A DNA stretch of 64,000 bases from the NCBI GenBank assembly GCA_019244045.1, contig JAFATF010000578.1, forward strand, positions 1 to 64,000, read 5' to 3'. The position numbers were made by a program, and so were the translations under genes. The notes under the pieces are model-generated. The model did no database searches and was not told the DNA's origin. It saw nothing but the letters and a program-made list of their open reading frames with translations. This document shows positions 35,939-46,400 of this stretch, in pieces. The stretch is from Acidobacteriota bacterium (GTDB lineage: Bacteria; Acidobacteriota; Terriglobia; Terriglobales; Acidobacteriaceae). The first letter of the stretch is position 1; every line of letters begins with the position of its first letter.

Positions 35939-38137
35939 TTATTTCCATTCCAGGATCGCACCTTCGAAGGAATCGAGGGCCACCTTCCAAGTCGAGCCGT
36001 TCATCTTCACGGGCGTTATCCCCTGGGGTGTGATTCTGCCAATGGAATGTGCCGCTAGGGTGGTAAATACGGTTGCATTCTGTGGCTCGGCACTGTGGTT
36101 CACAATGACGAGATAGCCGCGATCGCCACCCTTCAGAGCTGAGGCTTCGACCGAAGGCTGGTCGGCGCGAAACGCCGGCTTGACGCCCGCCCAGTCACCA
36201 AAAGCTTCATAGATCCGGTGTGTGTTCTCAGGTTGCTCGAAAGCGGCAGGAACATTCGCCAGATAGTGCTCCAGGGGAAATGCGCTCAGCAGGGTCTTCC
36301 CTTGGCCCACTTCGTTGGTGACAAGTGCGGGACGGTTGTACTGGTCGACCGCAATTACCTTTCCACTAGTTACTTCCAGAATCGTGCCCCAGGATTCAAT
36401 GGTTTGGCTGGGTACAATGTAATGGAAGGTTTCTCCCGGCTTCAAACCGCCTAAAGGCGAAACTATCTTCAAGATAACCTCGGAACTGGGGGCGCGATCG
36501 ACCAAGCGCGCTCCAAACAGAGGAGCCATGTCGGGGATCGCACCATCGGCTGCCATCGAGGCATACAGGTAGCCCCCGGTTTCCACATATCGCTTCGCCT
36601 TTTCATAAAAATCGGTACGCACGTGGGTGAGAAACGGATCGGCGGTGGAGGTGATGGGTGAGGGCATGAACAGCATCGGACGCTTGGTCCAATCCTGATA
36701 TTCGCGGGGGAAATCGGCTTTCAAATGCGCCCGGCGCGCCAGGATAAAGGAGGTCAGCACGGAACTCATGAGCCAGCGATTAGCGTTGCTCAGGTCCGGT
36801 TGCCGCGCTCCGGGAATCGCGTCCGCATCCGCCGTCGAGACGTAGGGCGTAAGTTCAGCGCCGCTCAAGCCGAAATGAGAGAAATCGCCGTGCGGCTTGG
36901 CCCATTCGTCGGGAATGACTATACCGATATCGGCAGGCGCGGGACTGATCCCGCTCAAGTCAAGTTGGTCGACCACCTGGGAAATTTTCTTGAACTCCCG
37001 CGCCAGCGGCTTATCCTGGCGATCCCAAGTCGTCATCCCCCAGCCGGTCTCCTGCGGAGTTCTTAGGTACGGCACCTTATGAAACTGCTGCGGAGAAGCA
37101 TCGGTGTAACACCACAGGTCAACACCAATGCTTCCGGCGCCGATACCGGAATAGATCTGGGTGCGATCATAAGCGGCGACCCGCTCGGGAGAAAACTGAG
37201 CCGTCGAGGCCCCCATCTCGTGAATCATGACCGGCCGACCCGCCCCTTGAGATAACGCGATTTCAAACGCTGCTCCATAGGTCCCCCGAACCGAAAGAAG
37301 CGGGTCGGGGAAAAGATCGGGGGCGTAAAGCGTGAAGGGGTGAACACTGAAAAAGTTGACGAACTTCGATATGTCATCGGCGCGAAACGGCCCGTGGGTA
37401 ATTTCCTGGCCACTGGTTCCCACTACAATAGGGTGAAGCTTGTCATACTGGCGAATGCCGTCTACGATCAGCCGGGTCCAGTTAATGGCCATGGCATCGG
37501 TCGTGCTGTCCGCCACGATCCAGAACGGCGGCTCATCGGTCAGATCCCAGGCTATGATTCCGCTTTCATTCGCGTAGCGCCGCCCAAACTCATTTGCGAG
37601 GTTTGTTTCGAGCCGCAGCATGTCAGGGTCGGCGTGCGGATGACGTCCGTGCCGCCAGGGCACATCCCAGTACGCTTCGCCCACCTCGCCGCCGATCAGT
37701 AGGCTGGGATGAATATAAATCTGGTATTTGTGACCGAGAGAAACCAGGTAATCGAGCTGTTGAAAAGCCTTGGGATTGTAATCGCCGGGGCGCGGCTCAA
37801 ACCAGGCCCACAACATGTCAATGCGAACGAGGCTGTAGCCGAGTTCGTGCATCTTGGCGAAATCGGCTTCGATATCCTTCGGATCCCAGTCAATGGGCCA
37901 TTGCATTGCCGCTTTGGCGGGGACCCAGTGCGCCCCCACGGGCAGGAATCGCTTGCCATTGCGTGTGAAATAGCCGCCATCGAGATGAACCGTAGGTAAA
38001 CGCGAACTGCTCGCCTCAGCCGAGCTCAGGATCCCGCTTTCGGCCGATGCCGCCGGCGTGCCCACGAACTCGCTGATTGGCGCAATCGAAAACGCAATTG
38101 CAACCACCACACAGAGGGGCAGCGGTTTGCGCGACAT
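35939..38137 (-). CDS. Exported clan GH-A glycoside hydrolase (GH42/GH5/GH35-like)
   Basis: 732 residues from the ATG at 38137 with AAAGGAGAAGGAG directly upstream. Signal peptide to about residue 33. A TIM barrel covers about 50-390: LDGGYFTRNGKRFLPVGAHW is typical of GH-A N termini, WDLTDEPPFW supplies the acid/base Glu (E202) after strand 4, and VMIHEMGAS supplies the nucleophile Glu (E307) after strand 7. The middle part (about 400-640) with GGYLYASMAADG and VGQGKTLLSAFPLEHYL resembles the trimerisation/amidotransferase-like domain of GH42. A beta-sandwich follows, with GYLVIVNHSAEPQNATV. A retaining beta-glycosidase is therefore likely; the sugar is unknown. It lies 63 bases after the receptor stop, in the same operon. 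Confidence 0.82.
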   Translation of the reverse strand: MSRKPLPLCVVVAIAFSIAPISEFVGTPAASAESGILSSAEASSSRLPTVHLDGGYFTRNGKRFLPVGAHWVPAKAAMQWPIDWDPKDIEADFAKMHELGYSLVRIDMLWAWFEPRPGDYNPKAFQQLDYLVSLGHKYQIYIHPSLLIGGEVGEAYWDVPWRHGRHPHADPDMLRLETNLANEFGRRYANESGIIAWDLTDEPPFWIVADSTTDAMAINWTRLIVDGIRQYDKLHPIVVGTSGQEITHGPFRADDISKFVNFFSVHPFTLYAPDLFPDPLLSVRGTYGAAFEIALSQGAGRPVMIHEMGASTAQFSPERVAAYDRTQIYSGIGAGSIGVDLWCYTDASPQQFHKVPYLRTPQETGWGMTTWDRQDKPLAREFKKISQVVDQLDLSGISPAPADIGIVIPDEWAKPHGDFSHFGLSGAELTPYVSTADADAIPGARQPDLSNANRWLMSSVLTSFILARRAHLKADFPREYQDWTKRPMLFMPSPITSTADPFLTHVRTDFYEKAKRYVETGGYLYASMAADGAIPDMAPLFGARLVDRAPSSEVILKIVSPLGGLKPGETFHYIVPSQTIESWGTILEVTSGKVIAVDQYNRPALVTNEVGQGKTLLSAFPLEHYLANVPAAFEQPENTHRIYEAFGDWAGVKPAFRADQPSVEASALKGGDRGYLVIVNHSAEPQNATVFTTLAAHSIGRITPQGITPVKMNGSTWKVALDSFEGAILEWK

Positions 38138-38200
38138 CTCCTTCTCCTTTAATTCCAGCTGCAGCATCCCGGCGCCAGCAACATGCCCGAGGCATTTCCC

Positions 38201-41200
38201 TTAAAAAGTGAATCTCAGGGCCAGCTGAATCTGCCGGGGAGCATGTATGGTGTTCGAGATTGAACCGGCAAGTCCCGGCGATCCCGGAGTGCCGGTCTGG
38301 TCCACGGCAGCATTCGGCAAGCCGAACTCGGGCGTGTTGAACAAGTTGAAGAATTCAGCGCGGAACTGAAGCATCTTGTTCTCGCTGAAAGTGAAATCTT
38401 TGAAAATGGAGAAATCCACGTTATATTCCGCCGGCCCACGCAGGATGCCGCGCCGTGCATTTCCAAACAGGTGGGCGTTGCTCTGCCCTGGGGCCAGTGC
38501 AGGAACCGCGAACGCCAGTGGGTTGTACCAGCATTCCAGAGTTTGCGAGTTGGTTGGGCAGCCCACGCTAGTGGCGTTCGCAAAATTGTACGGGTCCCCT
38601 ATGATATCGGGCCGTGGCGCGCCTGAACCTGTATTGGTTGGATCAAACGACAGCAGCGGAGTAAACGCCTCACCTGAATACATGGCAATGATTCCGTTCA
38701 ACTGCCATCCCCCACTCAGCCAGCGCACCGGGCCACGCGTGAAGAATCGCTGGTGGGGGCCAAAGGGCAGCTCGTAGGACCAGGCGGAGGTGAACTGGTG
38801 CCGGTAGTCGGGGCCATTGTTGCCGCGCTCGCCGGCCGGATTATGCGTGTTTTGCGGCTCAAGATATTCGTTCTCCTCCGTCTGACCGATGGTGTGCTGC
38901 CAGGTATAGGAATCAAGCATGCTCCAACCCTTGGAGAAGCGTTTTTCAAATTTCAGCTGTAAGCCGTGGGAAATCGATTCCACATTGTGCCCCTCCGCCC
39001 GGATGGGTCCGATGTTGGGAACGCTTAAAAAATAGGGGCGTCCATAACTAGGCTGGTTGCAATTGTTGAGATCGAGGCCGCAAAAGTTGGTATCCAATGG
39101 CAACACGGGTTGGTTTTGATTGGCTAGTTGTGCCAGCTTCACTCCATGCGTGCCCACGTATCCAATTTGCAAAACCATGCTGTTGCTCAAAGCGCGTTCC
39201 ACATTCAAGTTCCACTCTTCAATGTAGCTGGTACGATTATTGAAAAAGGCTGCACTGGCGCGACCCGAGGGATTGGCTAACGTCGGATAGGTCGGCGCCG
39301 GATATCCGGTGGAGAGTGACAAGGACACATCCGGGGATGTCGGCGGATTGTTAAAATTCTGGCTGAAGAACAATCCAGTCGGGTTATAAGCAAGCTGCGC
39401 GTCGTTCTGGTTGGCTTGAATGTCATAGAAGATGCCAAAGCCCCCCCGCAGGGCAGTCTTGTCGCTCCACGGACTCCAGGCAAAACCAAAGCGGGGGGCA
39501 AAGTTGTTCAAATCGGTTACGACGTTGCCCGAGCGGCTCACGCCTGGCATTCCGGGCGCCACAAACTGTCCAGTCGCGAAATTGAAATTGGCCAGACGGT
39601 CATGCTGCTCGACATTAGGCGTGAACACGTCATAACGCAAGCCGAGATTCAAGGTTAGGCGGGGGGAGACGCGGAAGTCGTCCATGAAGTAGGCGCTTAT
39701 CTCCCACCAGCTCATACCGAAGCTTCCTTTCTGCCCGTCGCGAAAGGCACTGATGGGATAGCCCAGCAGAAAGCTTGCCAAATCGCTTCCCCCGGAACCG
39801 TCCTGAGGAGCCGCGGTAAACTGCTGATCAAAAGTCAGGTCGCCCCGCGAGTTCTGCGTCTGGAAAAATCCATGCGTGCGCAGACGCAGATCCGCACCCA
39901 ACTTGAAGGAATGGCGGTTACGCACATAGGTGAAGGCGTCGAGCAGTTGGTAATTGTTTTCCCGTAAAATTTCGGGGAACCAGTCGGTAGTCCCGATGGA
40001 ACTCAGCGAGGAAAAATAGAAGAACGGCAGCCCGCCGGTAGCAAATGCATTGTGGGCATCAAAGATCCCGGGAATGCCTACTTCCGCCGAGAGCGGCTGC
40101 CCGGCAAAGTTCGGGATGGCCTCGACTACATAGCGCGAGTAACTGATCTTGAACTCATTAATTTTCGTTGCGGAAAACGTGTGCACGTCGCTGATCCCCG
40201 CTGTGCGTGCCAGATTCTTCACATTGCCGGAAAAAGTACCGCCTCCCGCGATGCCGGGAAATGGATCGGGACGGTGATTCTTAACGTTCCCGTAGCTGAA
40301 GGTCGCGAAAAAACTGTCCTGCGGGCTCACTTGATGGTCAATGCGAATGTCAAACGTATCCTGGTTGTTACTGAGGACAGGATTAGAAAGGTAATTGTTG
40401 GCGGCTCCGGGCCGGTTGGGAGCAGGGAAGAGCTGCACCAGATTGAGGGCCACGGGATCCAGACAACCGCCCCCGGTTGCGCTGCGGTGCGTGTTGCCCA
40501 GGCAGGCAGGAATGATGTTGCCCACGAACGGTTGTCGCGAATTCGTAGCCGCATCGTAGGTTAGGGGATCGAAGATCTGTCCATTATCAAATCCGGTGAC
40601 CGGATCAATCGTTCCGGTCAGCAGATCGGAGAAGTCGCCGCCACGCTCGCCCGGAACTGGCACGGTAGAAATATCGGTCAGCGACTGGCGAATGCGGGTT
40701 CCTTCATAATCTCCAAAAAAGAAAGTTCTGTTTTTCATCATGGGGCCACCCAGCGTGGCGCCGAACTGATTACGCTTGAAGGGGGCGATGGGCAAACTTG
40801 GATCATCGAAATAGTTCTTGGCGTCAAAAATCGAATTGCGCAGGAACTCATACGCAGAACCGTGGAACTGATTGCTGCCCGATTTCAGAACTGCATTCAC
40901 TACCGCGCCGCCGCGGCCAATATCCGCCCCAAAGTTGTTGGTCTGTACCTTGAATTCCTGAATGGCATCGATCGAAGGTTGAATCACTTCAATGCCAATT
41001 TGTTGCTCGTTGTTATCAAAGCCATTCAAGAGGAAATTGTTGTTGGTGGCCGTCAGACCGTTGGCTTGAATGGCGGCGTTGCCGCGCTCGTCTTCCGGAA
41101 TATTGCCCTGCTGCACGGTGAGTCCAGCATTGGGCCCTTGGTTCACTCCAGGCGTAAGATAGGCGAGTTGCACGAAATTTCTGCCGTTCAGGGGCAATTC

Positions 41201-41650
41201 GTGAACCCGTTGTTCTTCAATCACTTGACCCATTGATGAAGTCTGCGATTCAACCAGCGGCTCAGCTGCGGTGACCTCCACCCGCTCGCTGACATTGCCC
41301 ACGGCAAGCGTTAGGTCGACACGTAGTACCTGGTTTACGTCCAATTGGAAAGGCGACTGTACCGCCGCTTTGAAACCCGGTTGCGTGACAGTTACCGTGT
41401 AAGTCCCCGGTCGCAACTCGGTGACCACGTAATTGCCCCCGTTGTCGGTGGCCAGCGAGCGCGTCACATTCGTACCGACATTGGTCACGGTTACTTTTGC
41501 GCCGGGCAACACAGCACCACTGGCATCGCGTACTGTTCCTACGATCTTGGCCGACTCGACTTGAGCATGCAGGAGGCCAGTAAAAGTGAAAATAGTAAGT
41601 GTCGCCAAGGTAAACCGCACCCATCCGACCTGACACGTCTGCGCTTTCAT
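38201..41650 (-). CDS. Oar-type TonB-dependent receptor (minus arm of the sugar locus)
   Basis: 1149 residues from the ATG at 41650 with GGGAG 8 bases upstream. Signal peptide to about 30 (FTFTGLLHAQ), carboxypeptidase-regulatory domain (about 35-120: VGTVRDASGAVLPGAKVTVT, YVVTELRPGTYTVTVT), plug with the classic ELPLNGRNFVQLAYLTPGV and a barrel ending LALRFTF. It should import an oligosaccharide, judged from the glycosidase gene behind it. No SusD, sigma-factor or anti-sigma gene accompanies it; instead, the divergent GntR gene is the obvious regulator. A 20-base perfect palindrome lies 41 bases upstream of the start. Confidence 0.92.
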   Translation of the reverse strand: MKAQTCQVGWVRFTLATLTIFTFTGLLHAQVESAKIVGTVRDASGAVLPGAKVTVTNVGTNVTRSLATDNGGNYVVTELRPGTYTVTVTQPGFKAAVQSPFQLDVNQVLRVDLTLAVGNVSERVEVTAAEPLVESQTSSMGQVIEEQRVHELPLNGRNFVQLAYLTPGVNQGPNAGLTVQQGNIPEDERGNAAIQANGLTATNNNFLLNGFDNNEQQIGIEVIQPSIDAIQEFKVQTNNFGADIGRGGAVVNAVLKSGSNQFHGSAYEFLRNSIFDAKNYFDDPSLPIAPFKRNQFGATLGGPMMKNRTFFFGDYEGTRIRQSLTDISTVPVPGERGGDFSDLLTGTIDPVTGFDNGQIFDPLTYDAATNSRQPFVGNIIPACLGNTHRSATGGGCLDPVALNLVQLFPAPNRPGAANNYLSNPVLSNNQDTFDIRIDHQVSPQDSFFATFSYGNVKNHRPDPFPGIAGGGTFSGNVKNLARTAGISDVHTFSATKINEFKISYSRYVVEAIPNFAGQPLSAEVGIPGIFDAHNAFATGGLPFFYFSSLSSIGTTDWFPEILRENNYQLLDAFTYVRNRHSFKLGADLRLRTHGFFQTQNSRGDLTFDQQFTAAPQDGSGGSDLASFLLGYPISAFRDGQKGSFGMSWWEISAYFMDDFRVSPRLTLNLGLRYDVFTPNVEQHDRLANFNFATGQFVAPGMPGVSRSGNVVTDLNNFAPRFGFAWSPWSDKTALRGGFGIFYDIQANQNDAQLAYNPTGLFFSQNFNNPPTSPDVSLSLSTGYPAPTYPTLANPSGRASAAFFNNRTSYIEEWNLNVERALSNSMVLQIGYVGTHGVKLAQLANQNQPVLPLDTNFCGLDLNNCNQPSYGRPYFLSVPNIGPIRAEGHNVESISHGLQLKFEKRFSKGWSMLDSYTWQHTIGQTEENEYLEPQNTHNPAGERGNNGPDYRHQFTSAWSYELPFGPHQRFFTRGPVRWLSGGWQLNGIIAMYSGEAFTPLLSFDPTNTGSGAPRPDIIGDPYNFANATSVGCPTNSQTLECWYNPLAFAVPALAPGQSNAHLFGNARRGILRGPAEYNVDFSIFKDFTFSENKMLQFRAEFFNLFNTPEFGLPNAAVDQTGTPGSPGLAGSISNTIHAPRQIQLALRFTF

Positions 41651-41690
41651 CGAAGTACTCCCGCGAACCAACTAGGTTCACGCCTATGAG

Positions 41691-41710
41691 CAACATATGC
41701 GCATATGTTG
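41691..41710. promoter_or_regulatory. Perfect 20-base palindrome, probable operator for the receptor operon
   Basis: CAACATATGC followed directly by its reverse complement. On the minus strand a consensus TTGACA (41714-41709) overlaps its edge, and the palindrome then fills the space between this -35 and a weak -10 (around 41690-41684). A protein bound here would block the receptor promoter. The divergent GntR regulator is the natural candidate. Confidence 0.6.
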
Positions 41711-41850
41711 TCAAGTGAAATTAAAAGGTGGCGCCCCGCAAACCATGCTCAAATTCTTCCCTGCACTCATGCTAAGCGGCTGTGTTAAAAAGGTTTGGCT
41801 GCACCAAGTAAACATGACCCGGGGAGCTCCGCAAGGGGGCGATGACCATC

Positions 41851-41892
41851 TTACATACCCACATATACACCTTGTATACTATGTGGGTATGT
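41851..41892 (+). promoter_or_regulatory. GntR-gene promoter overlapped by a 13-base inverted repeat
   Basis: ACATACCCACATA (41853-41865) and its exact reverse complement (41880-41892) are separated by 14 bases. Within this, TTACAT (41851-41856), an 18-base spacer and TATACT (41875-41880) form a promoter. The second arm covers the end of the -10 and the start codon at 41889. The -10 ends 8 bases before the ATG and no ribosome binding site is present, so the mRNA is probably leaderless. This fits autoregulation by the encoded repressor. Confidence 0.65.
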
Positions 41893-42686
41893 CGAACGGG
41901 GTTTCTTCGAGCGCGATTAGGGCCCAGGAGCTCGACCTTGAGCTCGACAACACCAGCTTCGTTCCCTATTACCAACAGATCGTCGATCAGGTGCGCCTGC
42001 TGATAAAGAAAAACAAACTGAGGCACGGGCAGATGTTCTGCTCAGAAGGCGATGTCGCGCGCTGTCTGGGTGTGAGCAAGATGCCCGTGCGACAAGCATT
42101 TCAGAAACTTCGATCTGAGGGGTTGCTGGTCATCGCCAAAGGCAAACGTCCGGTGATTGGTTCCGGCCGTGTACCTTGGAATTTCCAGCAACTGCGCGGT
42201 TTCAGCGAGGAGATGCGTCGCCGCGGTCTGGTGCCTTCGGCCAAGCTGCTGAGCATGGCCCTGCAGGAGCCTGAAATCGAAGTGGCACAAGCTCTAAAAC
42301 TCACTCCTGGAGAACGCGTTTATTGCGCTCGACGGCTTCGTTTCGTCAATGGCGAGCCGGTCGCCATTGTCACTAGCCATCTCCCAGCCCGCATATTCGC
42401 GGGCATGGACAAGCAGGATCTCGAAAAACAGAGCCTCTACGATGTGTTCGAGCATATCTACAAGCGCAAATTGCAATGGGCGGAGGAGGTCATTGGAGCA
42501 GCCGTCGCGCGCGAGGAGGAGGCCCGCATTTTGGCGGCCGAGGTCGGCAGCCCTATTCTGGTCATCAAGGAAACAACCTACGATATACAGAACATCGCAA
42601 TTGAATACAGCATTTCGCTGCTACACGGCGACCGCTACACGGCTTCCGTCATTTCGGTGCGCAGAAGCGATCACCCCCGCTCATGA
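41889..42686 (+). CDS. GntR-family regulator with UTRA effector domain (HutC subfamily)
   Basis: 265 residues from the ATG at 41889. The open frame extends back to 41697 but crosses the promoter and operator. The winged helix-turn-helix is at about 15-80: YYQQIVDQVRLLIKKNKL, then SEGDVARCLGVSKMPVRQAF and KLRSEGLLVIAKGKRPV. The UTRA domain (about 95-260) contains PGERVYCARRLRFVNGEPVA, the typical ligand-sensing strand, and AREEEARILAAEVGSPILVI. HutC-type regulators usually bind a sugar phosphate or another catabolic intermediate and release DNA. Placed between the two arms of the carbohydrate locus and divergent from the receptor operon, it is the likely local repressor. The probable inducer is an amino-sugar phosphate, by analogy with NagR, but the sequence does not show this. 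Confidence 0.88.
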   Translation: MSNGVSSSAIRAQELDLELDNTSFVPYYQQIVDQVRLLIKKNKLRHGQMFCSEGDVARCLGVSKMPVRQAFQKLRSEGLLVIAKGKRPVIGSGRVPWNFQQLRGFSEEMRRRGLVPSAKLLSMALQEPEIEVAQALKLTPGERVYCARRLRFVNGEPVAIVTSHLPARIFAGMDKQDLEKQSLYDVFEHIYKRKLQWAEEVIGAAVAREEEARILAAEVGSPILVIKETTYDIQNIAIEYSISLLHGDRYTASVISVRRSDHPRS

Positions 42687-43409
42687 CAGGCAGCAGATCT
42701 GCTTTTGGCCGGTTGTCGCTGGAGCAATGCCCTTTCGAGGCACGTGCGTGAGGGACCGGAGAGCAGTTTGCAGAGGCAAAATCGCACGATACGCCCAGAC
42801 GACCCAGCCATTGCCAGAGCGCAGTCCACTTCAGAGCATCGGCGGCGCCCGCAGTCAACGGAGAACCGACGCAACTCGGAAGCAACGTGCTTCTCCAGGT
42901 TCCCGAGATCGTGGTAAGAGGCTTCAGAGAAGTCTCTCATTCCGTACAGCACCTGTCGCGGACTACAACGCTTGTACCTAACTTTCGACGTGCTTGCGGT
43001 TTATTCCCGGTCTGAGACTCGGGTACGAAGGGCAGTAGCCGAGGCTTGCTCGCTGTTCGCTCCAGTTTGATCTGTCAGGTTGGGCTTGCCGATGGCGATT
43101 ACCGAGAGCACAGGTGGCCACGAATCAGCGAAAACCTCATTTTTTGTGGATCACTCCCCTCGGAGGTCGGCATCGGATGTGCGCATCTGGGTTGAAAACT
43201 TCGTTCTGATTCGCTAACAGAAGTGCAATGGAATACTCGGACAACGGCGTCGAATTACCGCAGTACGGCGTCGGGTATAAAACGAAAAATCCGTAGCTGG
43301 TCTCATCCTGCGGCGGCTATGACCATTACAACGATTGAGAGAAGAATTGGGAGTCTCTAAAAGCAGCTATCGGAAGCGTCTTGTGGACCGACCGAGGAGG
43401 CGTTTTGCC
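42687..43409. other. Long gap between regulator and second receptor
   Basis: About 720 bases. Short frames on both strands, none recognisable. Probably decayed DNA plus the upstream control region of the plus-arm receptor. I found no copy of either inverted repeat of the divergent region here by eye. Confidence 0.4.
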
Positions 43410-43439
43410 TTGACTTTTGGCCTAAATCGGACGTAAAAG
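43410..43439 (+). promoter_or_regulatory. Candidate promoter of the plus-arm receptor
   Basis: TTGACT (43410-43415), 18-base spacer, TAAAAG (43434-43439), about 47 bases before the ATG at 43487. Confidence 0.45.
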
Positions 43440-43486
43440 CTTTGATTCGAAACACTCCGTCGGCAGCGCTTGTCTTAGGAGGACGT

Positions 43487-46400
43487 ATGCAAGCAGTGGG
43501 AGCGTGGCGTGGGCGGGGAGCTTTATTGCTCGCCAGTGTTGCCTGTTTATTGTTGTCAGGACGGCATGGTTTTGCTCAGGCCAGTTACCAGGCACAGATT
43601 CGCGGCACGATTGCCGACGCCAGTGGTGCCGTGGTTCCGAATGTCAACATAACACTCATTGAGGTGGCGACCAACGTTGCGCGCACCACCAAGACCGACA
43701 ACTCCGGTCTGTATATCCTGCGAGCGTTGCGACCGTCAAATTATGTTTTGCGGGTTCAAGCCCCAGGCTTTCAGACTATTGAACAGAAGGGAATTGTTCT
43801 GCAGGTTGACCAGCAGACCACCCTGAATTACACACTTCGGCCGGCAACGGCTTCAACCAAGGTTGAGGTAACGGAAGCAGCGCCGCTGTTGGACACGGAG
43901 AGCGCCGCGCTCGGCACTGATGTGTCGAACGAGTATGTGAAGGAAATTCCGCTGCCGAACCGCAACTATTTCGGGCTTGTGTTCTTGAATGCGGGAGTAA
44001 GCGAGACCTCCGGGTCGGGAATCACTGATAATTATCCTTCCGGGACCAATTTTGTTTCGAACGGCCAGCGCAACGCCACCGCCGAAGTACGTCTCGACGG
44101 AGCACTCCTCAGCGCTCCGGAACAAGGCGAAGGGGGAAACTCCAATGTTTATTACGAACCCTCCGTAGAAGCGGTGCAGGAGTTCAAAGTTCAGAACAAC
44201 TCATTTTCCGCCGAGTTCGGCAATAATGGCGGAACCGTCGTCAATTTGGCGCTGAAGAGCGGCACCAACAATTTCCATGGCTCGGCCTGGTGGTTTGGTC
44301 AGCGTACGTTCCTGGATGCAAACGATTTCTTCAGCAACCAGGCGGGACTCCCGCGTCCGGACCACACCCGCAATCAGTATGGGTTCTCATTGGGAGGCCC
44401 CATCCGCAAGAACAAGACATTCTTCTTCTTGGACATGGAGCGCATGCTGGAAAGGCTCCCGGTGAATATTGTGGCCACGGTCCCGACGGCAGCTCAGCGA
44501 AATGGAGATTTCTCACATACGCTGATCACGGATCCAAATACCGGTAATCTGGTCCCGGATGCCATTTTCAACCCTCATCAGGTCTCCTTTGACCCGACCA
44601 CCGGGAACAGTGTACGGGCTGCTTTTGCTACCCCCAACGTGGTCCCGCAGAGTATGTGGGATCCTGTGGGACACAACATACTCAATTTGTACCCCCTGCC
44701 GAATCAACCAGGAAATGCCGATGGTACCAACAACTTCCGCACAAACACCGATACGTTTAACAAGTATCTGCAGTTCGACATTAAGCTGGATGAGCAGGTG
44801 TCAAATAGTACTCACCTGTCGGGGCGGTACAGCCACCAACACATGTCGAACACCGCGCCCACGGTCTTTGGAGATGGTGATACCTGGAGTGATGGTTTCA
44901 ACTACATCACCAGCGTAAACAATGGAGGATTGCAGTTCGATTGGACGCTCAAGCCCACGCTTCTGCTTACCACCCGCTTTGCCGTTGATCGGGTTTATGC
45001 CCCCGGCTTTACCACCTATCCGCAGGCTAGTTCCGTAGGATTTCCCTCCAGTTTAGATAACGCGAATCCCGGAATTAAGCGCATGCCAGCGATTTTGGTG
45101 GATTCACCGTGGACATCAATTTTTGATCAGTGCTGCGTCGATACCAGGTTCGCGCATTCCCTGTATACCTACTCTGCCTCACTCGCCTGGGCCAAGGGTA
45201 AGCACAACATCAAATTCGGCGGAGAGCAGCGCCTCTTCTATAACAACTTCCAGCAGCCTTCCTATCCGACCGGATACTTCCATTTCGCACAGACCGTGAC
45301 CGAGCAAGTGATCGACGCTTTTAATCCCGACCAAGGCAATCCTTTCGCCGACATTCTGCTCGGCATCGGCGATTACGGTGGGATTTCGATCTATCCCGCG
45401 GTGGCCGATAAGTCGAAGGAGACTGGCTTTTACGTGCAGGATGATTGGAAGCTTACCCCGAAGCTCACGTTGAATCTCGGTCTGCGCTACGAGTGGAGTA
45501 CCCCTTACACGGAGCGTTTCAATCGGCTTGAGTTCAGCAACTTCACCGGGAACAGCGGGATGACCCTCGATCTTAGCGGCGGCGACCCGGCGCTGCAGGC
45601 GCTTGGACTAGGACAGAAGCAGTTAATTGGGACTACGCTCTTCCCGAGTTCCGCGAGCCGCACGATTCCCATCGACAGAAATAATTTTGGTCCGCGACTT
45701 GGCATCGCCTATGCGATTACGCCGAACATGGTGTTACGCGGTGGCGCCGGCATTTACTATGGAATGAATGTTGCTACCAATTACCAATATCCGGGCAGTG
45801 CATTCCGCAAAGATGGGGTCGTTTACTTCACCAAAGATAACTTCCAGACTCAGTATGCGAGTCTTTCGAATCCCTTTCCTGCCGGCCTGCCTGCTCCCCA
45901 AGGTGAGAGATACGGACCACTCGCCATGTGGGGCTTTGCCAACGGTAACGATCTTGGCACCCAGACGGATCGCAACGCGGAGGTTTACCAGTGGAGCCTT
46001 GGCGTGCAACGTCTGCTGCCGGGAAACTTTGTCGTGGCCGCCGATTACTCGGCCAACCGCAGCACGCATTTGCCATGGGGCGGAGCGGGAGGGCTTTCGG
46101 GCGTCACGACGCGCAACCGGAACTTCATTCCGTCATGGCTGCGACGTCAGTTCAACACGCAGAATCTTTATACACTTCTGCAAAGTCCGGTGACAAACCC
46201 TTTCCAGCCCCTGTTCAGCGGGGCGAATGCCATCTTCAATGAGCCCGATTCTCGCTATAACGACGCCCAGATTCCGCTCATCAACCTCTTGCGCCCGTAC
46301 CCGCAATTCGATGGCCCATTCGAAGGTCTGCCATTGCTCGTGGCAGAATCTTTCTACAACGCTTTACAAGTCAGGTTTGAAAAGAGAGCCAGCAAATACA

